From positions 1 to 42,998 of the forward strand of contig JAAMPI010000332.1 in NCBI GenBank assembly GCA_013054445.1: a DNA stretch of 42,998 nucleotides. The letters run 5' to 3'. This DNA is from Cudoniella acicularis (taxonomy: Eukaryota; Ascomycota; Leotiomycetes; Helotiales; Helotiaceae). A program made the translations under genes and the position numbers. Positions 22,918-34,560 of this stretch are shown one piece after another. The notes under the pieces are model-generated. The model did not search any database. It was given only the letters and a program-made list of their open reading frames with translations, and was not told where the DNA came from. Positions within the stretch are counted from its first letter, which is position 1; each line of letters begins with the position of its first letter.

Positions 22918-22998
22918 ACTTAGGTATAAAACTAGATATAGAACTAGGTGTAGAACCAGGTATAAAACCAGGTATAGAATCGGGGTGTAGAGGCAGGG
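22918..22998. repeat. 12-bp tandem repeat (unit like aggtataaaacc)
   Basis: About six units of the type aggtataaaacc / aggtgtagaacc / aggtatagaatc. Translated, it gives a four-residue periodicity (G-I-K-P, G-V-E-P), so it may be a remnant of a coding repeat. Confidence 0.65.
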
Positions 22999-23329
22999 AT
23001 TAGTAGGGTAGGAAATATAAGCTTAATTTAACGACCTAACGCTTACCGAGCCGATCTGATATCCGAATATCTTTATATTAACTTAGAACAGCGGCCTGTT
23101 AAAGTCCTACTAACTAACCGTACTAAGTAGTCATCGGTATAGATACTTGACTACTTTATAGAGCTATAAGACTTTAGTAGTCAGTTTACCGTTCCGAAAT
23201 ATTCCGTTACCTAGAGTGATTTATGTTTTATAATATAAATTGTTTTAATATAATATATAAATAAATTTTCTATTAAGCGTAAATATATAAATACTATTAA
23301 GCTATCCTAAACTATTATTCTGTTAATTT

Positions 23330-24250
23330 AATTTCGTATTACTATCGTGTCTTCCTCCCCTATCGTTATTACGTCCTTATACTTCCTATACTTAGAAGGG
23401 CGCCCGCCTTACTGTCTAGTCTCCGACCTCGGTCGTTTTATAGCTCCTAGAGACTACTTAAGAGAAGGAGTCAGGCAGGTCGAAGCCACCTCCTAATACT
23501 CAGATATACTAATAATCTTCTTAAATTCCCCGACCTTCTATTCGATAGAATTTATACGGTCGATCGTAATATTTATTACTACCTGATATTCCTATATCAA
23601 TACGTCTACTCCCTCTTATAGCTCGCTAATCCTTTACTTAGTAAGACACTTACGAGCCACCCTTATACTAATTACTACCCGATGTCCCTATATCAAATCG
23701 CCCTTTTCTTTCTCTAGCTTATCGATCCTCTTCCTAGCCGAATTATCCCTATCAATTACTACCTCGATCTGTTTTATAGTCTCTATTCTTCTCTTTTTAA
23801 GGTCCCTGATTCTATCTTTATTCTTAGTAGCGCGACGCTTGAATTCTTCGAAGGACGACTCGTAATTAGAAAGCGTCTTCTAGGATTCCTTAAGCTCTTT
23901 ATATAGCGAGACGTATTTAGTCGTTATTTCGTATATCTCCGTAACATTTCTTCTATACTAGACGTATAGTTCTTTATAAGCGTTAGAGCACCTTAGTCGA
24001 ATTTGTCGTTCCTGTTTAAGGTCTTATAGAGTAGAAGAGGTAATAAACCGTGTCTCGAACAATTTTTAGCGAGACACTTCGATAGATTCGCCTACTATTA
24101 GGAGTTTCTTATTTATAGCGTTAAGCTCTTAGTTACTAAGTAGTTAAGGTTACGCCCTAGCGCTATTACGAGAATTAGATAATAATATTCGACCGCTAGT
24201 ATTAATACGTTCGGGGCGGTTAGCCTAAGAGTATTAGGGGCGCTTTCGGA
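23330..24250 (-). pseudogene. Long coiled-coil protein, RIP-inactivated
   Basis: The minus strand reads in one frame for about 290 codons with Gln-type TAG/TAA. After a Ser/Asn/Gln-rich start it becomes a heptad-like coiled coil: LNAINKKLLIVGESIEVSR, RNVTEIYEITTKYVSLYKEL, ATKNKDRIRDLKKRRIETIK, then RKRIDKLEKEKGDLI. The C-terminal part (below 23.5 kb) is basic, with AIKRPRSETR and RKYKDV. Without a second domain no function can be assigned. Structural or gag-like roles are possible, but no zinc knuckle or pol follows. Confidence 0.5.
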
Positions 24251-27200
24251 GGATTATATATACTATGCTTACCTAGACAGTCTTTTTATAAGCCTTCTCT
24301 GCCCCTAGTCTCGTATATTAAACATGTCGAGATACTATATTATAATTTAGTGATTATTCTTATAGAGATTAAATAGTTTTTATATTCTCTACCTATATTA
24401 TTACTTCGTAGGTGTTCGGCTTTCGTCTTTAGAGGGGATATACGATTAAATAGAATTGTCTAGTAAATTAGCGAGTCGGAAATGTTCTTAAAGTATCCTT
24501 AAGCCGCGTTTAGACATTTTAATATATAGAGGCTATTTTCTTAGATTAGTGTCTTCGGTTAGGCGTAGGGCGAACATAGACGACTCTATAGCCTAGCGCT
24601 GATCGTAGCTATCCGCTATTAGGTATCTTGACTAGGACCTTAAAATACTATAAATCAGCGTTCTAAATATAGAATAAATAAAACATTCTAGAAATATCCT
24701 AGCTTCTTTCTAAGACTGTTTTTAGATACCGCTTCTAAACACCTTAGGGTAACAAGTCTACTAACCCCTAGTATTAGAAGTGACCGTTTTTAGCTCCCTA
24801 GGAGAGAATCCGGCTCCTAGCCTTTACGATAGTCCTTCGAAAGTAGGATATATATATTACTTACTAATATTAAGGTATAAGTTACTATACTATTACCTTT
24901 AATACCGTTTCTAAGTTTAATAATGTCTAACGTATAGGTGTTTTATCTTTAGTATCTGATCACGAAAAAGCTATACTAAAACGAACAATCTCTACGAAAG
25001 CTTATTATATATTAAAACTTATAGTATCGTCTTTAACCGCTAGTAGTAGAGGCTGATAATAAGATATCTAGGAGCTAGGATACGTTATACTAAGCTATAG
25101 AAGAATTAGCGAGCTGGCTCGGGAGCGAAAACTAGGGAAAGATATAGGATTCCGAGTAGGAAATTAGTATAAGACGGAATACTAAACGGCTTATATGTTT
25201 AAACCTGACGGAAGGGTCAGTATAAGCGGATCACCCGTAATGACCGGGGGGGGAACGAGACTTCTATATCGGGTTCGAGCTAGTTAATATAAGAAATCAG
25301 TGCCTATTTTCCGTAAATAGTTATAAGCTAGTTTATATTAAAACATCTAATTAGCTTCTACTATTTAATATTCTACTAAACTAGTAAGATTAATCTAAGC
25401 TATTATACTCCGTCACTTCTATTTATAGTAAAGGACGACTTATACTTAAAAGGACTAGAACTATTAAATTATAGGTCATCCGTTATACTCTAGAATCCTT
25501 AAGATAGACTATCGAAACGCTTAATAGTATTTAAACTAAACCGTAGTTTAGAAGTCGGAACTAAATCCTCTCCTTCTAAGAAACTTCTTAGACCGGGAAG
25601 CTTAAAATGTTTTTTTATATATTCCTAATCACTAAATTTCTTAAATGTTCCCTTATCCTAGTTATAATTCGGTTTTAATAGAAAACGCTTTAAAAGGCTA
25701 TATATAGCTAGTATAAGGCAGCGAAATTAACTATGCTATAACGGATCTAGGAGAGCCGCTATAGGTCTAGACAGGTGCTTAGTTATAAAGCACTATAGCT
25801 AAGTATATAACTGACGATTAAGGCTTAATATAAGCCGGTCTAAGTTTTAAAGATAGATTTATTCTACTCGAGGATAGAATTGGCGGGCTTAAAGTGGTTA
25901 TTTAGGACCTTCGGAACGAGTGAGTGCCCTCCTTATATAAAGACCTATAGACTATCGCTAACAGGATACTACTAGGTTATAAGAGAAGATAAGGTAATGC
26001 CTACCCCTTATATTTAGGATAATATTAACCCTAAAGGTAGATTTTTTACGGATATAGAGGCATATATAAAAAAAACTAGTAGTATAGACGAAGGAGTCTA
26101 AAGATACTATAGACAGTCTAGTAGCGGATTTAAAGAAGGCCGTTGAGTTAATAATATTAAAATAGGCTATATTTAAGTACTTCGGATCTAGGCGGCTATG
26201 TTTATAAGAGATAATCATTAGATTTAATAAGCTCGTATCATTTATATTAGACTATAGCTAGGGTAAGGAATTAAAAAAAATTTAATTCTTTAAATTAGAA
26301 TATATATCTAGTTTAAATCAAATCTAGCCCGCTAGATAACTTCTAGGAGTCGTATTAGGATACTTACGTATTCTCTAGAGTATAAGCTAGGCTTTATTCG
26401 CCTTTATTTCTTTAAGACGACATTTCTCGAGTGCCTTCTATATTAGTATTATAGTAGTATATATCTCTTATAATAGATTCTTTATACGAGTAGAATCTTA
26501 TTAATGTCTTACGATATAGAATTCTAGCTACGAATTCTTTATAATAATTCTCTCTAGCGTCTCTAGCTACTGTCGTTTTTAAAATTCCTCGACTCTCTTA
26601 AGCAGATCGTTAATAGAAAAGTCTATTAGGTCTTACGAAGCAAATTACGAGTTAGGAGTTAGGGCGGCTTTTTGGCTAGAGGTAGTATCTATAATATATG
26701 TTTTTAGTAAAGCAAGTATAATCGGAGGGCGTCTATATATTATATAAATAAAGATCTTAAGCGCCTAAACTCGCTACTATTCTTATCCTAAACGGGATCC
26801 CTAGAGCCAATTTAGGCCCCGTCTAAATATAGCTTCTTATTAATTATTAACCCCCTGTCTAGCCCGGGGCGTCCTTACGGGTATATAAAGACAATTTTAA
26901 TTTCTTTCGTTAAGATTTCTAGATCCGAATCTAATCCCTCGTCTTAATCTTTTAAGATCTCTAAGATAAATTTGATTAATATGATTTTCGGATTTACCTT
27001 TATATCGAAAAAGGGTAAGGGGGAACTTTATCGTAAAAAGACTACTAGATTTACTCTGATGTTAATAAAGGGAACGAGGGGCTAGCGTAAGAAAGAGGCC
27101 GGGAAAGGGGGAAATAGTTCTCCTTTATTTATAATATGTCGGTCTAAATATTTTAGTACTACTACTATTAAAATAGTAACCGCTATATATTTGTCTAGAC

Positions 27201-27640
27201 TAGAGGAATTCCTAATACAAATTAAATTAGGAGGGGATTCGGAAGCGGAGGGTGATTTCTTTAATAATATAGGCGAGAAAGGTCTTTAACTAAAATAGAT
27301 TTCGTTAACGTATTTATTATAAACTATTATTAATAGTAAATCTAAACTAATAGATACCTTATATTTTACGAGACTAAAGACTATATAACTAATATAATAT
27401 AAACCTAACTTTATTATTATATATTAAAGTTAGAGATATAAGAGGTCATTATTTAAGACAGAATATTATCTTTTATATATAAATCTAATACTTGGCTTTA
27501 TTAAAGAAGAGAAACATAGCGACCTATATTAATTTTATAACCTATCTAACCTTTATCCGGCGTAGCTAGTCAATAATAGCTTATTTAAATATAAAAATAA
27601 AAAACAGTAAACTTTAGTAATAGCCCTAAAGAAATAATAT
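24251..27640. other. RIP-mutated AT-rich DNA, no gene resolved
   Basis: Composition and TpA density match the flanks. Short readable stretches exist on the plus strand near 26.13-26.4 kb (FNKLVSFILDY followed by KELKKI), but frame changes are frequent and nothing was recognised. I looked for reverse-transcriptase (YxDD), integrase and long terminal repeats and saw none. Confidence 0.4.
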
Positions 27641-28535
27641 AATAGCAATTTAGAGAACGAGAGCGAGTAGAGTAGCGGGGATTTTTAGGAGCCCGGTACT
27701 TATAAGAGAGCCCGAGCCCGTAAAAATCGGCGAAGTGAGCGGTATAGGCCTTATAGATAGTTAAGCCGTTAGGTCTTTTATAGTTACGTTAAAATTCCGA
27801 GCCGAAGTACCCCGATAAAGAAAAGTCGTAATAGTATTAGGCGGACAGAAGGTCGTCTACGAAGAAGGAGCTTTAGTTTGATAAGATTGATTAGTAAAAG
27901 TTAGGTTAAGTAGGTCGCTTAATTTAGATACTTTAGATATTATAGAAACATTACTAAGCTTAATAACGCTAGATCCGGATAAGTTGCTAATCTAGATTTA
28001 GATAGTCGCCGTTTCTTTAATAAAAGGGCTATTTGTTATTATAGGGAGGCCTAAGGAGGCAATAGCTAGTTAGGCTATAATAGTGTTCTAGAAACGTATT
28101 CCTAGGCCTGTTCTATTATAAGCTAGGCCTAAGCCGAGTAAGAAAACTACCGTAGAGAGAGTAGAGATATATATAGCTATAGTCGAAGAACGTAAGTCAG
28201 AAAGTTCTCTAGTTCTAGCTCGAGGAGGAGAGTAAGTCATATCTTAAGCTAAAAGTAAAATGTTCTATTATTAGGGCGGATAGAGGCGTCCGAAAGGTGA
28301 CCCGGTTGACTAGTATACGTACTTTTAACACCGCTTAAGTCTCCGCTATATAAAAGGGGACCGGAAATAACGCCCTAAAGAATTTTTTATACCTTTAGTA
28401 TTCGGCGAGACCTATTATAGCTCTACGAAGTACGGGGACCGGAGTCGGCTCTTAAGATAATAGTGCCTTAAATAGTTCTCGGATAAACTATATAAAAAAC
28501 AGTCTTTCCCTAACGAGTAAGGTAGACTTAGAATC

Positions 28536-28637
28536 AAGTTATAACCTAAATTAAGCTATAACTTAAATTAAGTTATAACCTAAATCAAGTCATAACCTAA
28601 ATCAAGTCATAATCTAAACTAAGTTATATCTAAATCT
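28536..28637. repeat. 17-bp minisatellite, six units (aagttataacctaaatt)
   Basis: Units start at 28536, 28553, 28570, 28587, 28604 and 28621. Variation is mostly t/c (ttataacc, tcataacc), the transition RIP makes. As 17 is not a multiple of three, each copy reads in a different phase, yet a Gln/Lys/Ser/Asn-rich frame runs through if the stops are read as Gln. Confidence 0.9.
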
Positions 28638-29502
28638 AAAAAGCACTCTTATATAGCGAGTAATCTTCTAATATTAATCAGATCCTTAGCGAAGCTATAA
28701 CTCTTAAACGGAACCTGATTCTAATTCGAAAAATAGCCGCGGTAGGGACAGATATAAGTAATGATCTAGGGGTAGACGGTAACAAGTAAGGAGAGACGGA
28801 AGTCAAGAATAGTTTAGTCACTCTATAGGCAACCCTAGCGGCTAAGGACGGCAGGATCGATGCCGATAAAGCCAGACAGGCGGTAGTAGTAGTAGTAGTA
28901 GAGACTTTAGTAAACGGCCAGGATACGATAAAAACAGAAAATCATAGCGGTAATAAATCTGATAGCGAATTAAGCGATTACGAGACTAATAGTGACGAAG
29001 ACGTCGTTCTTATCCTGCCCGAAGATAAAATAGATAGTATAACAGAAACCGACGCGATATTAAAGCCGTCTAAAATTATTTAGAAGGTATATTAAGAAGC
29101 TATACCGTATTTAGCGAAGCTTATGATCGATTCTACCGACCTGACTGCCCTAGGTATATTAAAGGCTTTAAACGACAAGATCAAGTAATAAAACGAGAAA
29201 GAGGAAAACCTATCGGACGGATAGATTATTAATGTTCTATTTTTTATATCAAACTTCGAGATAGCTAAGCCTTATATAGACCGTCTTTTAAAGAGAGGTA
29301 AAGGCGAGCCTACTGACTAGGAGTCGGTAAAGAAACTTAATAAGATAAATACTATTCTACGAAAGATAAACACTAAACACCACTATCCCTAGAATTAGAC
29401 TATGACCCCCCTAAACGAAGAAGTTATAGTAAAGGCTTAAGTAGTTAAAAAAGGGGCAGACGAAATAACTAAAAAGAAGGTAGAGAAGAGAGCTAAGAAG
29501 AA

Positions 29503-29660
29503 GGCAGACAAGGCGGCGGCAGACAAGGCGGCGGCTGATAAGGTGGCGATAGACAAGGTAGCCGGCTAATAAGGCGGCGGCAGACAAGGCGGCGGCTTGA
29601 TAAGGCGGCGCGTGATAAGGCGGCGGTTGACAAGACGGCGGCTGATAAGGCGGTAGCGAG
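29503..29660. repeat. 15-bp coding minisatellite (gacaaggcggcggca), about ten units
   Basis: Encodes A-D-K-A-A pentads. CpG and GCG content is unusually high for this region. Small length changes in the middle units (around 29565-29612) shift the frame two or three times before the downstream coding sequence resumes. Confidence 0.85.
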
Positions 29661-30699
29661 GAAGTTTAGGAATATAGAGTTTCCCTAGGTAACATATCCC
29701 CTCCCGACTAGGGAGCGGATTATTACTAGTCGATAAAGGACGAAGGACGATGTCTCGGGGTCTCTCTATTGTATAGAGCTTCTATATACCGACCCCGAGG
29801 ACCTAAACTTTAAATTCCGAGACGATATTAACATAATTGAGCTATAGAAGTACTTCCTAACGCCGGGGATAAAGTTGATAGGTAAAACAGATAAAAAGGG
29901 CCGGCTAGTAAAAGTGTAGCGGAAGGTAGACAGAAAGGATTTTAGAGAATTTAAATTTTGCGTTATAGGAAAGAGGGAGAGGTCAGACCTAAGAACAAGG
30001 ACTAGGCCGGTATGTCCCGAGGTGCTCTATAGCGTTATGATAGTAGATAGATTTAACGTCCTAAACAAGACGGGACTTTTAAATATAGTTAGAAAGAAGG
30101 CTAAAGAAGGCTATATTCGCAGGTACTACGAAAAGAAAGGGATCACTTCGCTATAGGACGTCAAGCCGAATTCGTAGACTATAGCGACCGAAGATAAGGA
30201 GTTGCTAGACAAACTAAAGTCGGAGCGGCTTAATTTAGTATTACCTAGAAACTTAGAGATCAAAACTAAGAAGATTGATACTAAGGAAAAGATCAATACT
30301 AGTAGAAACTCCTTAGATTCGACACTTAAGAAGATAGAGTAGAGAATGGCTTTAATAGAGACAAAATTAGTAAAAGTTGACGAACTTGATATTAATATAG
30401 CTAATATAACGTTACTAATCTAATAACTAATAAAACAGGCTAGGCTAAAGGCAGCTAGCGGATAGGAAGACTAGGGTGATCTAGAAGTAGAGAATTAGGA
30501 GGTTCACCTTTCGCTTGTTTATAGCTTCGTCGTTTGGCTTATTACGTTCTCAAGTTTGTTAGGCAAGTCTTTGTTTTTCGTTAGTCCCTTATATTACTCT
30601 AGTTCCCTATATCGGCTGGCCCGAATAAACCACAAAAAATACTTAGCGTAGTATAGTACTAATAATCGAGTTTCAACTTACCTAACCTATTGCCTGAAA

Positions 30700-31500
30700 T
30701 ATAGTCTCCAAATGAATATGCAATCGTGCCCTAGTAGTGACTGCCGCGAGCGACTTCGGAAGCATACGTTGGCGGATAAAGCGAGAGAAGTTCAGAAAGA
30801 ACCTTATATAGCAAATACGGGACTAGATATAGTAACTGTTTCTAGTGTAAATAGATGCCCCTAGCTATCAAGTTCTTCTCAAATCCCACTGCTTAGAGTT
30901 TCTCCAAACGGTTCGTGACTTTTATCTCCTCGCCTCTACAATCTCTAATACAGTTGACTTTTGATGATTTTGGCTCTCTTGACGACCTTTTACTCGCTGA
31001 AGAACATAATCAGTCAACTGTATGACTTTATCAATGTCTTCTAAAATTTTGCCTATCTATAGGCTGTTATTCACAACGAAGTCCTTAAACGAGCGCTTTA
31101 CCGCGTTGCGAGGACTCTTTCGTCGTGGTTTGGTCATCTTTTCTGTGTCATCGTCGATGATCTCAATTACCGAATCTGTCTTAGCCGTCTGTTCTATAAC
31201 CTCGTCTATCACAATTGTCGAAGCTGTCTTAATCGTTTGTTCCGTGCCCTCGTCCATGATAACAATTGCTAAATCTGGCTGGGACATCTCTTCTATATCC
31301 TCGCCTATGATCACGATTATAACATCTGGCTTGGTCATCTGTTTTGCTTCCTCTTCTACGATCACAATCGCTAAACCTGACTTGTACTAGCATCTTTACC
31401 AGTCATCTCCGGAGACGCTTCGCCTGGTCTAGAATTATCGGACACAACAGTTATAGTGGCTTAGGCTCCTGTTCACAGGTCAGATATCGTTGCGAAAAAT
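30700..31500. other. TG/CA-rich, weakly RIP-affected island
   Basis: Dinucleotides CA and TG are common here, unlike both flanks. It contains the open multi-SIM frame and an 11-bp inverted repeat (atacagttgac at 30948-30958, gtcaactgtat at 31013-31023). Confidence 0.5.
31057..31480 (-). CDS. Repeat protein with tandem SUMO-interacting-motif-like units (partial or degraded 5' end)
   Basis: Open minus-strand frame of at least 102 residues ending at 31057. Five units of about 17 residues follow each other: LAIVIVEEEAKQMTK, PDVIIVIIGEDIEEMSQ, PDLAIVIMDEGTEQTIK, TASTIVIDEVIEQTAK and TDSVIEIIDDDTEKMTK. Each has three or four Ile/Val residues followed by acidic residues, the pattern of SUMO-interacting motifs, which add a beta-strand to SUMO. 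A basic tail RRKSPRNAVKRSFKDF ends the protein. Upstream, in another frame, are TITVVSDNSRPGEA and EMTGKDASTSQV, suggesting one more unit and a frameshift or missed splice. It shares the KRSFK tail with the 31.8-33.7 kb gene. The SUMO link is inferred from motif shape only. No RING or SUMO-ligase domain is seen. Confidence 0.5.
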
Positions 31501-31801
31501 AAAAGGCAATATCATATCTATAATCAATAAGATTGGTTACTTATAGAGTCACAAGTACTTTTGTCTCTAAACTCGGTATAGTAGGAACTAGCAACCTATG
31601 ATCGGCATTCGGGTAAACTGTCGCCATCTTCTCCTTACTAGGTAAGCAGCTATAGTGTCATTGTTAAACTGCTTACCTGTCATGAACCGTCGAGAAGTTG
31701 CTCGGATACTGGTTCGTTCGCTTAAAGTAATAGGCTTAGGGTTACGTATTATAAGTTCGTATAAATACTAGATATATTTAGGGACAGAATCAATCCTTTA
31801 A

Positions 31802-33720
31802 CATCCTAAAATCAATCCTTTAACATCCTAACTAGATCTTTTAATACGCTTCGAGACCTTCGTCTCCTCTAAGATCTACTGCTTAACGGTTTCTTTCATG
31901 TTATTATACTTACTATATTTAGAAATAACATTTCGATATAACATAGCTATAAAGCCGCGCCTTCTCTCCTCTACGCTACGAAGTTGTTCGATAAGTTTGC
32001 GGAGCTGTTATAGCCGATCCTCGATTAAGATATTATTAAGTAACTTGACGATGTCAGTTTCGAGTTTAATAAGCTTTAAGAATTATACTGTTCTCTCTAA
32101 GGAGAGCTGATAGAAGTTTTTAGAACTCTATAGAGTAGTATCTAGCTATCTAGATTCTGTGTTAATAGAATCCTTTAACGAACGTTGGCCAAACTTAGAG
32201 CGTGTCTTCCGTTTCAATTAGGCCTTAGGCTTACTACTAGAAGCCCCTATATCTTAAGGTGAGTTGACCTGGCTGTCGGGAAGAGTGGTGTCCTTATCCC
32301 CCTTAGGGCGCTTGTATAATATAGTATAGTTATCGACTTCGTTATTAGCGGTTTTAAACGAGCGCTTAGAGGAGTTTGACGGCCTCTTGGCAGATATAAC
32401 ATCGATGATATCATCGTTAGAGTCGTTTGAACTAGTACTCGTGTCCTCGTTTATAGGCATATACGGTCTAGGTTAATATAGTTTATATCGGCTCGTAGAT
32501 TTATCCTTAAGAGCTTTGTTAGTGGCGTCTACGGAATCAAGTAGGGCAGAGGCTAGACGTTTTATATATAAACCTAACATTTTTTTTACGTATATATTCG
32601 CTGTCTTATATACTATCGAAATCGCTACTAACAATTTCGAACTCTAGTGAAGGACTTGGTCTATAGTGACTATCACTAGCAGATAGCTTAGATTTATCTT
32701 TAGAATCGATGCTAGTCAAATCGATGATAGTCACTTAAACATATTTCAGTTAGCTTAATCTCTTGAAAGTAGTAAGCGTAACTCACTATTTCTCTTGCTT
32801 AGTTAAAATCGAACTTTCTTGCCTGATTCTTTACGTTTATACTTCTGACTATTTGCTTCGTAGTTCGTGGGCTAAGAGGTATTCTTAGCGGTATTAGAAC
32901 TTAGTAGATAAGATAGTAAGTCCTTTTAAGGCTCTTAATCTAAATCAGCCGTAGAAACGTCTAGAAGAATGTTAGAGAATACGCGGAAGGTGACGAAAGA
33001 GAATTTTACCTGATTGATTTCCTAAGCTAGGGCGAGTTAGAAGACTCTTGACTAGGTGGTCTTTAGATAGGCGTTCGGCTATTGATTAGACTTAAGAGGA
33101 ACTTTCTCTTAGCTCTTTCGGAATTTCTCCGTCTAGTAGGTTCGTTATAGGGCTATCTATAGCAGATCGGCTATTAGAGAGACTTGCCGAAGCTAGCGTA
33201 TCTTTAAGAGCTTTCTTCGCTTGTTAGTTTGTTATAGAGTTTTCCGTAGTTTGCTGATCTCTAGCCTAGGTTTCCGTAGTTAGTCGGCCTTTAGAGGGAC
33301 TCTCTAAGTATAGTAAAGTTGTTAAAGGCTCTTTCGTAGGCGGAGCTTTAGAAGGTGCTTCTCTAGTAGGCAGAGTAACTATAGGATTCTCCGCTGGTTT
33401 TAGGTCTTCTGATAGGCCGTTTGTAGGTAGTTGTTCTTTAGAGGGGCTATTTAAATATAGTAGAGTTGTTAGTGACTCTCTCGTAGGCGGAGCTTTAGAG
33501 GGACCTTCTCTAACAGGTAAGATAACTCTAAGATTCTCCGGAGTAGGTTGGTCTTTAGAGGGGGCTTCTCCTAATAGTAGGCCTATTATAATAAATGACG
33601 GAGCTTGCTAGTTTTTAGAGAAATTCTCTATAGTTAGAGATTCTACTAGTATAGTGGCGGTGATTACTACTTTCGATTATAATGTTTTTAATTGTGCTCT
33701 AGTCTTACGGGAAGCTATGT
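31802..33720 (-). pseudogene. Ser/Pro-repeat and SIM-like coiled-coil protein, RIP-inactivated
   Basis: Minus-strand reading from about 33.72 kb. A region with two 49-residue repeats sharing SKAPPT(R/K)E(S/P)LTTLLYL, 147 bp apart, is followed by an intron-like break near 32.75 kb (ctaac branch, aag end). After this come two SIM-like segments: TIIDLTSID (32714-32728 encodes IIDLT) and FEIVSSDFDS. From an ATG at 32578-32580 the frame continues through RLASALLDSVDATNKALKDK, DDIIDVISAKRPSNSSKRSF, and a coiled coil with LKLIKLETDIVKLLNNILI and LRKLIEQLRSVEERRRGF, ending near 31802. Stops are TAG/TAA at Gln-type sites. IIDLT followed by acidic residues is close to the textbook SIM core. The gene looks like a nuclear, SUMO-related scaffold; this is inference. 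Confidence 0.45.
33301..33560. repeat. 147-bp coding tandem repeat, two copies
   Basis: The phrase cgtaggcggagctttaga occurs at 33335 and at 33482, with similar flanks (tatagtaaagttgtt and tatagtagagttgtt). The period is 147 bp, 49 codons. It belongs to the SIM-like gene on the minus strand. Confidence 0.75.
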
Positions 33721-33779
33721 TATGAGGTACGCTAAACAGGTAGGGATAGTGATAAAGGTGGTGTTGAATGAGTGATGAA

Positions 33780-33890
33780 AAGGGTGATGTGGTGATATAG
33801 TGGTGAAGATAGTGATATGTGATGAAGGGTGATATGTGATAAAGGGTGATATAGTGATAAAGGTAGTGATAAAGATAAAAGATTGTATAT
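33780..33890. repeat. Irregular GTGAT-rich microsatellite
   Basis: Repeated gtgata(t/a)agg and gtgatg blocks. A shorter version lies at 37869-37930 in the same orientation, next to a second copy of the 34 kb repeat family. Confidence 0.7.
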
Positions 33891-34019
33891 AATGATTAAA
33901 CTGGCAGAAGCAGACCTCCGGGTTCCTAGATACTTATCTTCCTAGAATCGAAGTATCTATAATCTCCGACTTGAGTAGTAGCGCTTAGCCTACCTTTCCG
34001 TATAAGAAAAACCGGCTAG

Positions 34020-34240
34020 CTAAGCCCAAACCGGAGGAGGATCAAGGCAGATTCTTAATATCCCTACTACTCGGCATAAGAATCGCCAGCCAGCCGAAGC
34101 AGATAGGACGGAGATCAAGGTAGATTCCTGGCAGCCCTACTACTTGGTATAGGAATCGTCAGCTAGCTAGAACAGGTATAAGAGGGACTAAGGCAGATTC
34201 CTAGTAGCCCCGCTACTCGGTATAAAAAACACTAGTACCC
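34020..34240. repeat. Tandem repeat of about 75 bp, first locus
   Basis: Three degenerate units sharing atcaaggcagattc, ccctactactcgg and gaatcgccagccag. The same units occur at 38105-38210, again in plus orientation. Confidence 0.7.
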
Positions 34241-34369
34241 CTAATATATACCTTCTATTATAGCTTTATCACCGTGTATCAGGCAGCAGATCTAGCCTAG
34301 CCTGTCCGTGATCTACTAGCTGTCTGCGTAGTATACTCAAACCGCCAGAACGAGACATGGAAGCTCAGC

Positions 34370-34560
34370 CCCTAATCCGCATGATATAAGCCATCCTTCC
34401 GCCGGCGTATTATAAGTCAAGCCGCTACTATATATTAAAAATAGCTTCTAACGGGGTTTAGCTTACGATCTACATACTCTTAGGCCATCCTTCGGCGAGC
34501 ATGACGATAGTAGAACCACTATCACATGCTAAAAGAGCGTTCTAGCAGGATTTACTATAT
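34370..34560. repeat. About 93-bp tandem pair with ccatccttc core, inverted relative to 38.2-38.4 kb
   Basis: The core ataagccatccttc appears near 34387 and a related taggccatccttc near 34481. The reverse complement of this block (tagcggcttgact, gaaggatggcttat) matches 38318-38365, so the two loci share an element in opposite orientation. Confidence 0.65.

Larger units (their letters stand above)
27640..30515 (+). pseudogene. Large Lys/Ala-repeat protein of unknown function, RIP-inactivated
   Basis: Roughly 950 codons are readable on the plus strand with mostly TAG/TAA stops. The order is: a basic Arg/Ser-rich N-terminus (27.64-27.95 kb); a part with TKYGDRSRLLR near 28.44 kb; a 17-bp minisatellite (28536-28637); an acidic middle with SDSELSDYETNSDEDVVLIL (about 28.96-29.03 kb); an ADKAA repeat block (29503-29660); and a conserved-looking C-terminus with FREFKFCVIGKRERSDLRTR and EVLYSVMIVDRFNVLNKTG, ending in a helix with LKKIE-RMALIETKLVKVDEL. 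Acidic plus Lys-rich tracts suggest a nuclear protein, but this is inference. No family is recognised. Confidence 0.45.

Noticed and set aside
24251..27640. Gypsy-type retrotransposon
   Set aside because: No YxDD reverse transcriptase, integrase zinc finger or paired long terminal repeats could be read on either strand.
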